62,836 bases of DNA from the NCBI RefSeq assembly GCF_001427585.1, contig NZ_LMGY01000006.1:1-62836 (forward strand), read 5' to 3'. Both the position numbers and the translations under genes were made by a program. The notes under the pieces were generated by a model. The model had not been told where the DNA came from. It was given only the letters and a program-made list of their open reading frames with translations, and searched no databases. Shown here piece by piece: positions 38,267 to 48,669 of the stretch (the first letter of the stretch is position 1; the number at the start of each line of letters is the position of its first letter). The DNA comes from Pseudoxanthomonas sp. Root630. Its GTDB lineage: Bacteria; Pseudomonadota; Gammaproteobacteria; Xanthomonadales; Xanthomonadaceae.

Positions 38267-38764
38267 ATGCAGACCAGATGGAGCAAGACCGAGGCCGGGC
38301 GCAACGAGATCCAGCAGCGCACGCGCAAGCTGCCGGCGGGGTTGCGCTCGATCCTGTTGCTGGTGGATGGCCAGCGCAGCGACGACGAACTGCAGGCGAT
38401 GATGAGCGGGCTGCATGCGCCCGATGATGCCTTGCGCCAGCTCGCCACCGACGGATTGATCGAGCGACGGTCCGGGGCGGCATCGATGCTGGCCGCGGTG
38501 GCCGCCACGAAATCGAACGACGGTGCGCCCGTGGTGATCATGACCTCCGCCGAACGCTACAACCTGCTGTACGCGCGCATCACCGACGACATCCGCGCGC
38601 ACATCGGCCTGAAGGGTTACTTCCTGCAACTCAAGGTCGAGCGCTGCGCCAACGCGGACGATCTGGAAGCCTTGCTGCCCGATGTCGCCACCGCGATGAC
38701 GAAGGCGCGCGACCACACCTTCGCCACGCGCTGGCTGGAAGAGGTGCGCGCGTCGCTGGCCTGA
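38267..38764 (+). CDS. Hypothetical protein
   Basis: The 165-residue soluble protein has no signal or membrane segment. Its N-terminal half (KTEAGRNEIQQRTRKL, then LRSILLLVDGQRSDDEL and LRQLATDGLIERR) has a winged-helix-like rhythm often seen in small regulators. The C-terminal half is helical with a YNLLYARITDDIRAHIG stretch. I do not recognise a family. The ATG at 38267 is the best start; upstream in-frame sequence is GC-biased non-coding. It is alone between prpC and a convergent gst. Confidence 0.6.
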   Translation: MQTRWSKTEAGRNEIQQRTRKLPAGLRSILLLVDGQRSDDELQAMMSGLHAPDDALRQLATDGLIERRSGAASMLAAVAATKSNDGAPVVIMTSAERYNLLYARITDDIRAHIGLKGYFLQLKVERCANADDLEALLPDVATAMTKARDHTFATRWLEEVRASLA

Positions 38765-38780
38765 CGCGCGCCGTGCGGGG

Positions 38781-39392
38781 TCAGGCCAGGCCTTCGGCCT
38801 TCAATGCGGCCTGCACGCCGGCATCGGCCTCCATGCGCTGCTTGAACGCGGCGAGATTCTGCAGGCCCGACAGGTCCACGCCCGTGCGGTCGGCCCAGCG
38901 CAGCGTGATGTAGAAGTAGGGATCGGCGAAGCTGCGGAAGCCGGCCAGCCAGTCGCGGCCTTGCAACTGCCTGTCCGCCTGCTCGAACAACCCGCGCAGG
39001 CGCTTGCGCGCCGCGTCCTTCACCGCATCGAATTGCGTCTCGTCGCCGATGAAGCGGGATGGGCCGAACAGCGGATGGAACGCGGGGTGCACGTCGGAGT
39101 TCACGAAGGACAACCACTTCGCCGCCAGCGCGCGCTGCTGCGGCGAACCGTCGCCGGCCAGGTGCGCCTGCGGATAGGTGTCGGCGATGTAGCCCATGAT
39201 CGCGGCGTTCTGGGTCAGCACGAAATCGCCATCGACGATCGCCGGTACCGCGCCGGTGGGATTGATCGCCAGGTACGCAGGCTCCTTCATTTCGGCGGCG
39301 GTCATCACCTGCACGTCGAACGGCTGGCCGGTCCACTGCAACGCGATGTGGTCGGCGGTCGAGCACGCGCCGGGCTTGGTGTAGAGCTTCAT
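38781..39392 (-). CDS. Glutathione S-transferase, beta class
   Basis: The 203-residue protein has the thioredoxin-like N-domain MKLYTKPGACS (Cys10 is the usual beta-class catalytic Cys) with the cis-Pro NPTGAVPAIV and LTQNAAIMGYIAD, then a helical C-domain. It detoxifies electrophiles or acts in redox control. The ATG at 39392 is the family start. A strong minus-strand terminator-like hairpin ends 13 bases upstream of it. Confidence 0.88.
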   Translation of the reverse strand: MKLYTKPGACSTADHIALQWTGQPFDVQVMTAAEMKEPAYLAINPTGAVPAIVDGDFVLTQNAAIMGYIADTYPQAHLAGDGSPQQRALAAKWLSFVNSDVHPAFHPLFGPSRFIGDETQFDAVKDAARKRLRGLFEQADRQLQGRDWLAGFRSFADPYFYITLRWADRTGVDLSGLQNLAAFKQRMEADAGVQAALKAEGLA

Positions 39393-39405
39393 GGTGTCCC
39401 CTGGG

Positions 39406-39436
39406 AAAAAGAAAGGCCCGCGATTATCGCGGGCCT
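39406..39436 (-). terminator. Minus-strand terminator or attenuator upstream of gst
   Basis: Read on the minus strand, AGGCCCGCGAT and ATCGCGGGCCT make a stem of about 10 bp, followed by TTCTTTTTC. It may end the sleB-type transcript that starts further right. It lies so close to gst, however, that it must either sit in the gst leader or leave gst almost no promoter space. Confidence 0.75.
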
Positions 39437-39508
39437 CGAATGTTTCCAGCGTGATGCGCGGTGCAACGGATCGTGTCGCGTACGAACCGCAGGTATCGCG
39501 GTGGTTTG

Positions 39509-39543
39509 CCCTCACCCCTTGCCCTCTCCCGCGGGGAGAGGGG
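39509..39543. repeat. Dispersed palindromic repeat, copy 2
   Basis: CCCTCACCCC TTG is followed by CCCTCTCCC, GCG and GGGAGAGGG. This is the reverse complement of the element at 38008-38046, with small differences. It lies in the gap between gst and the SleB-type gene. Confidence 0.7.
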
Positions 39544-39618
39544 AGCAGGGGCCATGCGGGTCCGACTGCGGCGAACGGATCGGCGCGTTGGACCGCGTGG
39601 CTTCGAAAGCGCCCGTTC

Positions 39619-40074
39619 TCAGGAGCGCGGCTTGAGCTTCTGCACGCGCAGGAACGTGTGGTCGCCGATCGTCGCCACGTGATAGGCGTTGCGCCAGCTC
39701 GGGCTGGCGATCTGGTGCGCCATGAAGTGGCTGGCGCCAGGCACGATTTCCTTGCGCTGGCCGGGCGGCAGGGCCCAGTTGCGTTCGGCGTTCAGGGCGA
39801 CGCTCACCGACTTGGCCCAGGCATCCGCATTCTTCAGGCGGGTGTTGGGGCCGACGATGGTGGGGGCGAACTGTTTGCGGGCGGTGACCACGGAGCAGAC
39901 GGAGTCGCCCCACAGGCCGCTGTCGCGGCGGCGCAGGGCCACTTCGGCGACGGCCTGCTGGCCGCGTAGGGTCTGGTCGCGGGCTTCCAGGTAAACGGTG
40001 GTGCTGAGGCAAAGCGAATCGGCGGCCGGCTGCGGCAACATCTGCGACAGCCATAGGATCCAGGCCAGTTTCAT
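39619..40074 (-). CDS. SleB-type cell wall hydrolase
   Basis: The 151-residue protein has the Hydrolase_2/SleB pattern: CLSTTVYLEARDQTLRGQQA (catalytic-type Glu in LEAR), VAEVALRRR, and the later GASHFMAHQI. An N-terminal hydrophobic stretch (LAWILWLSQMLPQPAAD) is a probable signal peptide. In Gram-negatives such proteins are thought to be lytic transglycosylases acting on peptidoglycan. The transcript probably ends at the hairpin at 39406-39436. Confidence 0.8.
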   Translation of the reverse strand: MKLAWILWLSQMLPQPAADSLCLSTTVYLEARDQTLRGQQAVAEVALRRRDSGLWGDSVCSVVTARKQFAPTIVGPNTRLKNADAWAKSVSVALNAERNWALPPGQRKEIVPGASHFMAHQIASPSWRNAYHVATIGDHTFLRVQKLKPRS

Positions 40075-40427
40075 GGGAACTCCTTGCTCCGTCTTTCCCG
40101 CGCCCCCGCCTCTCCCGTTACGCAGGGAAGGACATCAGGGGACGCGGCAGGGCGTTATGGGGAGGCAGCCGTCACACGGGCTGCCCGGGGACCGGCAAGG
40201 CCGGACCAAGAGAGGGTCCGAGCGCCGGGCTCAGCCCGCCTGAACTGGGCGGCGGGCCGGAAAGTGCGCGCAAGGTAGGGGGGGGCGACCCAACTCGGCC
40301 TGAACGGGCCGGCTTGACGCGGGCCCCCCGGTCTGGCTGGAAATTGTGAGGCGCGTCGCAGGTCAGGGGGTCGGAAACCGGGTTTCCGACACCGTTCCTG
40401 GTGCCTCTCGGCACGCTCTTCGCGCGA
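40075..40427. other. Hairpin-rich intergenic region
   Basis: No gene is supported in these 353 bases. Two hairpins with similar loops occur: CCGCC-TGAACT-GGCGG (about 40236-40252) and CGGCC-TGAAC-GGCCG (about 40296-40311). The second lies inside a possible outer pairing of a G run (40278-40285) with a C run (40324-40329). A CGGACC/GGTCCG hairpin lies at about 40202-40220. A palindrome at 40370-40390 could end fadH transcription. Confidence 0.5.
40370..40390. terminator. Palindrome downstream of fadH
   Basis: GTCGGAAAC and GTTTCCGAC with a 3-base loop form a perfect stem 38 bases past the fadH stop. No T run follows on the minus strand, so termination is only possible. Confidence 0.4.
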
Positions 40428-42617
<2,190 letters not shown>

Positions 42618-42639
42618 CTACCCAGGTTCCCGGCCCTTC

Positions 42640-43959
42640 ATGGACACCGCCTCACCGCCCCTGCACGACTACCTGCGCGCCGGCATCGCCGCCGCGGACC
42701 TGCCGGACCTCCACCCCCTGCTCAACGCCCGCGACCTGCTGCGGGCGTTCTCGACGCTGTTCCACGGCGGCGAGGAGAGCGTGATGGTGCGTCTGCTGGT
42801 CCTGCGCACCATCGGCGAGCGCGGACAGGCGCCGGACTGGGCCCCGCAGGAGCTGCGCGACCAGTTCGCCTACCTCGACCCGGTCAAGTTCGACACGGTG
42901 CTCGGGCGCCTGCGCGAGAACGGCCTGCTGCTGTGGGACGCCCCCAGCCAGCGCTACCGCATCAGCCCGGTCGGCCGCCAGGCGCTGGCCTCGATCGGCC
43001 TGCTGCTGCAGTTCAACCGCGAAGGCGACGAACTGGCGTACGTCACCGCGCAGCTTGCCGCAGGCCAGGCGATGGGGCGCGTGGGCGCCGACGACCTGCA
43101 GCATCTGTTGTCGCGCCTCAACGAACTGCGCGAAGACTTCGATCAGGCCGTGCTGAGCGGTTCCGAACATCGCATCCAGCGCGCCGCCGATACCCTGCAG
43201 TCGGTCTGGCAGTGGGTCGAGAAGGGCACCGCGCTGATCCGCGATATCGCCGCCGATGGCGAACTCGACACCGCGACCCACCGCGTGGCCCAGCAGATCG
43301 GTCGTGCGCAGAGCGCGTTGCTGCGGCAGGCGTCGGTGTTCCAGCGCGCACTCAACCAGTTGGACCGCCATCGCGTGCACCTCGGCGCCAGCGGCCTGTC
43401 GTCTTCCGACGTCAATCGCTACCTGCGTGCGCTCGATGTGGCTGCGCTCTCGGACCTGGCAGACGACGTGCTCGCGCGGATGCCGCAGCCGGCGTTCGCG
43501 CTGGGGCCGATCGCGCTGGACGTGGCCGAGTACGAACTGGTCGAGCGCGAGCGCGCCGCTCAGGACGACGCCTCGCTGCCGCCGGCACAGGCGGCCCCCG
43601 TGGACACCCAGGCGCCGGTCGTGCAGAACGACTACGGCCATGCCGAGCAGTGGTTCGACCAGCTCGCCGCGCTCGACACCGAAGCGCCGCTGTCGGACTG
43701 GGTGCCGCAGGACGGCTTCGCCGTCAGTGCGTACCGCTTGTCGCTGCTGGGCCTGATCGGTGATGCCGGTGCGGAGAACCGCCACGGCGTGGCTGCGTCG
43801 TTGGCCCAACTGCCGATGCAGTGGCACGTCGATGCCGAATTCGAACCCGTGCAGCGCGCCGGCGTGGCCTACATGAGCCGCGGTCGCCTGCTGCCGCAGA
43901 CACTCCAGGCGCAGGCCGAGCCTGCACCTTCCCGCAAGAAGAAAGCCCGTACCGCATGA
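42640..43959 (+). CDS. Kleisin-like subunit of an Mks/Wadjet-type complex
   Basis: First gene of a three-gene SMC-type operon. The 439-residue product has an N-terminal winged-helix-like segment (about 20-120: LLNARDLLRAFSTLFHGGEE, then DTVLGRLRENGLLLWD and YRISPVGRQAL). A long helical middle follows (DLQHLLSRLNELREDFDQAV, ALNQLDRHRVHL), then a C-terminal region with a basic tail. This layout fits MukF/MksF/JetA kleisins, and position relative to the next two genes supports it. I cannot assign a Pfam family by eye. An ATG at 42613 would add nine residues. The stop overlaps the next ATG (ATGA). Confidence 0.65.
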   Translation: MDTASPPLHDYLRAGIAAADLPDLHPLLNARDLLRAFSTLFHGGEESVMVRLLVLRTIGERGQAPDWAPQELRDQFAYLDPVKFDTVLGRLRENGLLLWDAPSQRYRISPVGRQALASIGLLLQFNREGDELAYVTAQLAAGQAMGRVGADDLQHLLSRLNELREDFDQAVLSGSEHRIQRAADTLQSVWQWVEKGTALIRDIAADGELDTATHRVAQQIGRAQSALLRQASVFQRALNQLDRHRVHLGASGLSSSDVNRYLRALDVAALSDLADDVLARMPQPAFALGPIALDVAEYELVERERAAQDDASLPPAQAAPVDTQAPVVQNDYGHAEQWFDQLAALDTEAPLSDWVPQDGFAVSAYRLSLLGLIGDAGAENRHGVAASLAQLPMQWHVDAEFEPVQRAGVAYMSRGRLLPQTLQAQAEPAPSRKKKARTA

Positions 43960-44663
43960 ATGACCCCATCGCTTCCCTGATCGCACGGCTGCTGGCCGAG
44001 CGCTGGCTGCCGCGCGAGGATCGCGCCGTGCGCCAGGTGCTCGTCGACGCCGACCTGCGCGACGACCTGGACCGTCGCCTTGCCGCCGCCGGCCTGCGCC
44101 TGCTCGAGCATCCGTATGCCGCGCACGTCGCCGTCGGCATCGCGCGCGCGCAGGAAAGCGAGGTGTTCGGCCACGGCGACGCGTGGGCGGCCAGCAACCT
44201 CTCGCTGGGGCGCGACGCCATTGCGCTGCTGGTGGTGTTGTGGGCGCTGCTGGTGCTGCCCAAGCGCCAGCGCCAGATCGCGCGGCAGGAGGGCGAGCGC
44301 CAGCACGAGCAGGAGCAGATGTTCGCCGAAATGAAGCCGGTGCCGGTCGGTAGCGACATGGTCGAGCCGCTCAACGAACGCACGCTGTTGGCGGATTTCG
44401 CCGACCGCCTGGGCGGCAAGGGTCGCGTGCAGATGAGCCTGGGCACGTTGCAGCGGCATGGCTTCATCGTGCGACGCCGCGAGCGCATCCACGAGGGCCC
44501 GCTGCTCGACTTGGCCTTCGACTACGAGCGCATCGCCAGCCGCGTGATGGATGGCGCGCTCGCGCACGTGATCGACGAGGCACGCGCCTCGCAGGCGAAC
44601 GCGCCCGAGGCGCCGGTGGACGAGCGCATGGACGAAGCGAACGAGGAGCAGGCCGATGTTTGA
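43956..44663 (+). CDS. MukE/MksE/JetB-like subunit
   Basis: The 235-residue protein begins MNDPIASLIARLLAERWLPR, overlapping the kleisin-like stop by four bases, and overlaps the SMC gene by eight. It has two winged-helix-like parts, the second near LNERTLLADFADRLGGKGRV and LGTLQRHGFIVRRRERIHEG, and an acidic tail. This is the expected look of the KITE-type partner that binds the kleisin. The assignment depends on gene order and size. Confidence 0.62.
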   Translation: MNDPIASLIARLLAERWLPREDRAVRQVLVDADLRDDLDRRLAAAGLRLLEHPYAAHVAVGIARAQESEVFGHGDAWAASNLSLGRDAIALLVVLWALLVLPKRQRQIARQEGERQHEQEQMFAEMKPVPVGSDMVEPLNERTLLADFADRLGGKGRVQMSLGTLQRHGFIVRRRERIHEGPLLDLAFDYERIASRVMDGALAHVIDEARASQANAPEAPVDERMDEANEEQADV

Positions 44664-47463
44664 GTTCCGCAGCCTGGAAGTCGTCCACTGGGACTACTGG
44701 CAGCGCTACACGTTGCCGCTGGACGCCTCGATCATCACCGTCGTGGGGCCGAACGGCTCCGGCAAGACCACGCTGCTCGATGCGTTGCGCACGCTGCTGG
44801 CCATCGACGACCGCGACATGGCCCGCGATTACAAGACCTACCTGCGCCACAACGGCAAGCCGTACGCCTGGCTGCGCGCGGTGGTCAGCAATCCGGTCGA
44901 CCGGCGGGGCAAGCGCGCGTTCTTCCCGCACATGGACGAACAGGTGACCATCGCCTGCCGCATCCGCAAGCGCGGTGGCGACTGGTCGCGCGACTACCAG
45001 ATCGTCGCCGGCGACGTGCCGGTGGAAACGCTGGACCAGGGCGGCGACTGGCTGGGCGTACGCGACTACCGCGTGCGGCTGGCAGGGGCAGGCCTGAGTC
45101 GGGCGATCTGCCGCGTCCTCACGTTGGAACAGGGCGCCACCGACAAGCTGTGCCAGCTGTCGCCGCGCGAGCTGCTGCAGCTGGTGTTCGACGTGTTCGA
45201 AGACAAGGCCGTGCTGGACGACTACCAACGCGCCCGCAACGAGCAGTTCGACGTCGAGAAGGAGATCGCGCAACTCCAGCAGGGCCTGGCCGAACTGCAT
45301 GTCAGGCTGGAGTCGTCGCGCGCCGACGTGCGTTCGTTCGAGGATGGCCTGTCGTTGCGCTCGCAGCGCAACCGGCTGCAGACCGAGATCGCGCCGAAGG
45401 TGGAACTCGCGGACCAGCGCGCCACCATCGAGGGCGCGCGCCCGCGCCTGACCGGCCTGCGCCGCGCGCTGCGCGAGCGCGGACGTACGCATGCCCAACT
45501 GCTCGCGCAGGAAGTCGCCGCGCAACTGCAGCGTGATCGAGCGGGTGGAGAACTCGCCGAGACCAAGGCTCGCCTGAAACAGGCCGAGCACGCCTTCACC
45601 CAGGCACGCGACCACGCGCGCGATGCCGAATCGCTGGTGCGCCGCCACGACGACCTCGCGAAGCTGCAGGCCGAGCGCGGCAGCGACGACGTGGATGCGC
45701 TGACGCGCGCGCTGGAGGACGGACGTCGCCGCCAGGCCGAGCTGAAGCTGGAAGCCGAACGCGACCGCCAGCGCAGCGGCGAAATCGCCGCGCAGGTGGC
45801 CGCGTTGAGTGGTGGCGGCCGGGTGGTGGAAGCCTTCGAACGCGATTTCCGCGTTGCGCTGGATCGCGAAGGCATCGCGCATCGCGTGCTGACCGAGATG
45901 GTCGACGTGGCGGACCGCGACTGGGCGGTGGCGGTGGAGGCGGTGCTGGCCCCGTATCGCCACCTCGTCCTGCTGGAGCACCCGAAGGACGCACGCGAGG
46001 CTTGGCGCCTCGGCGAGCGGATGCAGTACCGCCACTTCGTCGTCGCCGACCGCGCGCCGGTGGAGAAAGCGACGAAAGGCTCGCTGCTGGAAGTCGTGCG
46101 CTTCTCCGAGGATCCGCCGGCCTGGCTGCCGCGCCACCTGGACCGCATCCAGCGTGTGGCCGACGTGGAAGCGGGCCATCGCCTGCCGAAGGGCCAGGAC
46201 TGGATCACGGCGCAGGGTTACCTGCGTGAGCAGCGCGGTGGACGCCACGTCGGTGGCGGCGCGCATCATTTCGGCGCGGGTGCCCGTCAGGCGAACCTGG
46301 TGTCGCTGCGTTCCGAACAGGCAATGCTGCAGGACCGGGCACAGCAGCGCGAGGACGCCTTGGCGACCCTGCGCAAGCAACTGGATGCCGCGCAGTCGCG
46401 CCTGTTGGGGCTGGATGCCGGCCAGGAACTGGTGACGCGCGCGGCGGAGTTCGCCGATGGTGCCGAACGCCTGCCGGCCTTGGCCGATGCGGCGGCGCAA
46501 GCGGCGGCGACGCTGGCGGAAGCCCGCCAGCAGCTCGACGCGCTCGAAGCACAGGACAAGGCCGAAGGCATCGCCGCGGCCAGCCGAACCGGCGAGATCA
46601 AGGCATTGGCGGGCGAGTTGCACGAACGCGGCCAGCAGATCGGCCAGGAACGCCTCGCCTTGACCCAGCGCATCCTCGATTTCCGTCGCCGGCGCGCGCA
46701 GATGCCGGTCGCGTGGCGCAGTGCGGCCGTGCTGCGTGCGGCGCGCGAGGAGTACGAAAGCGCCAGCGCCGTGCGTCGCGAACTGGAGCGGATCGACGAG
46801 CGCATCACGCGCGGCGGTTACGTCGAGGACGATGGATGCGTCGCGCTGCGCGACAAGTTCGCGGCCGATCATGCCGGCCTGGAGGCCGCCATCGGCAAGC
46901 GGGAGACGCACCTTCACCGTGCGCGCCGACTGACCGAAGAAGCACGTGGCGCCTACATCAACGTGTTGCGCGCCACGGTACGCCGCTACAAGCGCAACCT
47001 GGCGTCGCTCGGCGAACTGGCGGGCATCGGCGTGGATGCCGAACTGCCGGAACTGGTGAACGAGGACACCGCGTTGGCGCAGGCCGGCCTGACCGTGCGC
47101 TTCGATTTCGACCGCAAGGGCTGGATCGGCCTGGACGACGGCGAAGCCTCGGGCGGCCAGCAGGTGATGAAGTCGTTGCTGCTGCTGGTCGCGCTGCTGC
47201 GGGACGAGGAGCAACCCGGCGGCTTCGTCTTCATCGACGAACCGTTCGCGCACCTGGACGTGGCCAACATCGAGAAGGTCGGACGCTTCCTGCGCTCGAC
47301 CGACGCGCAGTACATCCTGACCACGCCGATCACGCACAACGTCAATGTGTTCGAGCCGTCCGACCTGGTGCTGGCGACCAGCAAGCGTCGCGCGGCCAGC
47401 GCCTGGGCCGAGCCGGTGGCCGTGCTGAAGCGCGACCGCAGTGGGGATGCCGCGGCCGCGTGA
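44656..47463 (+). CDS. SMC-family ATPase of an Mks/Wadjet-type complex
   Basis: The 935-residue protein has a complete SMC layout. The Walker A motif GPNGSGKT is at 31-38 (Lys37) and the first coiled coil at about 190-385. A hinge-like domain lies at about 386-550 (VEAVLAPYRHLVLLEHPKDA, then YRHFVVADRAP), with the second coil to about 800. The signature ASGGQQVM follows (Ser832) and Walker B VFIDEP (Asp861, Glu862) with D-loop AHLD. It is shorter than MukB or typical SMC, so the arms should be short. It completes the operon and is followed by a large inverted repeat and a convergent gene, with no nuclease gene. Confidence 0.85.
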   Translation: MFEFRSLEVVHWDYWQRYTLPLDASIITVVGPNGSGKTTLLDALRTLLAIDDRDMARDYKTYLRHNGKPYAWLRAVVSNPVDRRGKRAFFPHMDEQVTIACRIRKRGGDWSRDYQIVAGDVPVETLDQGGDWLGVRDYRVRLAGAGLSRAICRVLTLEQGATDKLCQLSPRELLQLVFDVFEDKAVLDDYQRARNEQFDVEKEIAQLQQGLAELHVRLESSRADVRSFEDGLSLRSQRNRLQTEIAPKVELADQRATIEGARPRLTGLRRALRERGRTHAQLLAQEVAAQLQRDRAGGELAETKARLKQAEHAFTQARDHARDAESLVRRHDDLAKLQAERGSDDVDALTRALEDGRRRQAELKLEAERDRQRSGEIAAQVAALSGGGRVVEAFERDFRVALDREGIAHRVLTEMVDVADRDWAVAVEAVLAPYRHLVLLEHPKDAREAWRLGERMQYRHFVVADRAPVEKATKGSLLEVVRFSEDPPAWLPRHLDRIQRVADVEAGHRLPKGQDWITAQGYLREQRGGRHVGGGAHHFGAGARQANLVSLRSEQAMLQDRAQQREDALATLRKQLDAAQSRLLGLDAGQELVTRAAEFADGAERLPALADAAAQAAATLAEARQQLDALEAQDKAEGIAAASRTGEIKALAGELHERGQQIGQERLALTQRILDFRRRRAQMPVAWRSAAVLRAAREEYESASAVRRELERIDERITRGGYVEDDGCVALRDKFAADHAGLEAAIGKRETHLHRARRLTEEARGAYINVLRATVRRYKRNLASLGELAGIGVDAELPELVNEDTALAQAGLTVRFDFDRKGWIGLDDGEASGGQQVMKSLLLLVALLRDEEQPGGFVFIDEPFAHLDVANIEKVGRFLRSTDAQYILTTPITHNVNVFEPSDLVLATSKRRAASAWAEPVAVLKRDRSGDAAAA

Positions 47464-47474
47464 TCCGGGGTAAT

Positions 47475-47561
47475 GCTGTGGGAGCGACGCAAGTCGCGAT
47501 CGGAAAGGAGGAGATGCAGGGGTCTCCTCGCATCCTTCGCGACTTGCGTCGCTCCCACAGC
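47475..47561. repeat. 25-bp perfect inverted repeat between convergent genes
   Basis: The arms at 47475-47499 and 47537-47561 are exact reverse complements, with core GTGGGAGCGACGCAAGTCGC. They enclose a second dyad, GAGGAGA/TCTCCTC. It lies 11 bases past each of the two converging stop codons and would act as a bidirectional terminator. The GTGGGAGCGAC core is a common xanthomonad dispersed repeat (from memory). Confidence 0.85.
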
Positions 47562-47571
47562 GATCCCACCT

Positions 47572-48588
47572 TTACCAGCCGGCGATCACCAGCTTGCCGA
47601 TCGTCGTGCCGGATTCCAGCCGACGATGCGCTTCGCGCAGGTTCGCGGCATTGATTGGCGACAGCGTATCGGTCAGCGTGCCGCGCAGCTGGCCGGCATC
47701 GATCAGGTCGGCGACGCGGTCCAGCAGCGCGCCCTGTTCGCCCATGTCGGCGGTGCGGAAGCGCGGTCGGGCGAACATCATTTCCCAATGGATGCCGATG
47801 CTCTTGGCCTTGTACGGGTCGCCGATGCGCAGTTCGCCGCGTGGTTCGACGATCAGGCCGACGTGGCCGAGCGGTGCCAGCAGTTCGCCCAGTTCGGTCC
47901 AGTAGCGGTCGGTGTCGGCCAGGTTCAAGGCGGCGTCGATCGTGTCGAAGCCCGCCGCCTTCAGCTGCGGGCCCAGCGCTTCGCGATGGTTGATCACATG
48001 GTCGGCGCCCAGCGCCTTGCACCAGTCGATCGTGTCCTGGCGCGACGCTGTCGCGATGACGGTAAAGCCGGCGCGCTTCGCCAGTTGGATCGCGATCGAT
48101 CCCACGCCGCCGGCACCGGCGATGACGAGTAGCGACTTGCCGGCGCCACCGCCGTCCGGCGCGTAGCGCATGCGGTCGAACAGCAGTTCCCAGGCGGTGA
48201 TCGTCGTGAGCGGCAATGCAGCGGCCTGCGCGAAGTCCAGCGTCGCGGGCTTGCGGCCGACGATGCGTTCGTCGACCAGTTGGAACTGCGCATTGCTGCC
48301 GGGGCGGGTGATGTCGCCGGCGTAGTACACCGCGTCGCCGGGCTTGAAGCGCGTCACGGCCTCGCCGACGGCTTCGACCACGCCCGCAGCGTCGTAGCCC
48401 AGCACCTTCGGCTGCGCTTCAACCTGCGGCTTCGGCGAGCGCACCTTGGTATCGACCGGATTCACCGAGACGGCTTCCACACGCACGAGGATGTCGTGGC
48501 CGGTGGCGGTGGGCGTCCCGAGTTCGACATCCAGCAGCGATTGCGGATCGTCGATGGGCAGGTAGCGGGTGAGTGCAACGGCTTTCAT
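47572..48588 (-). CDS. Quinone oxidoreductase-like MDR-family protein
   Basis: The 338-residue medium-chain reductase begins MKAVALTRYLPIDDPQSLLD. It has VEAVSVNPVDTKVRSP, GYDAAGVVEAVGEAV and the NADPH-binding GAGGVGSIAIQLAKRAG. The structural-zinc cysteines of alcohol dehydrogenases are absent, so a zinc-free quinone or enone reductase is likely. GAGGAA lies 6 bases before the ATG at 48588. Its 3' end abuts the large inverted repeat. Confidence 0.82.
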   Translation of the reverse strand: MKAVALTRYLPIDDPQSLLDVELGTPTATGHDILVRVEAVSVNPVDTKVRSPKPQVEAQPKVLGYDAAGVVEAVGEAVTRFKPGDAVYYAGDITRPGSNAQFQLVDERIVGRKPATLDFAQAAALPLTTITAWELLFDRMRYAPDGGGAGKSLLVIAGAGGVGSIAIQLAKRAGFTVIATASRQDTIDWCKALGADHVINHREALGPQLKAAGFDTIDAALNLADTDRYWTELGELLAPLGHVGLIVEPRGELRIGDPYKAKSIGIHWEMMFARPRFRTADMGEQGALLDRVADLIDAGQLRGTLTDTLSPINAANLREAHRRLESGTTIGKLVIAGW

Positions 48589-48669
48589 GGCGGTTCCTCG
48601 TGGGGAGTCGGGACGCGTGCCGCGATGATGCGGCGCGCGGGACAAACAGGCGATGCGACGAAGGGAGGA

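Noticed and set aside
39998..40243. Small plus-strand gene between the SleB-type gene and fadH
   Set aside because: It lacks a ribosome site, runs through hairpins and antisense coding sequence, and shows no protein-like pattern.
44464..47337. 957-codon minus-strand frame opposite the SMC gene
   Set aside because: It is antisense to an SMC with complete ATPase motifs; amino-acid composition is that of a GC shadow.
47464..47571. A JetD/MksG nuclease after the SMC gene
   Set aside because: Only an inverted repeat and then a convergent reductase are present; no nuclease-like frame is seen on either side of the operon.
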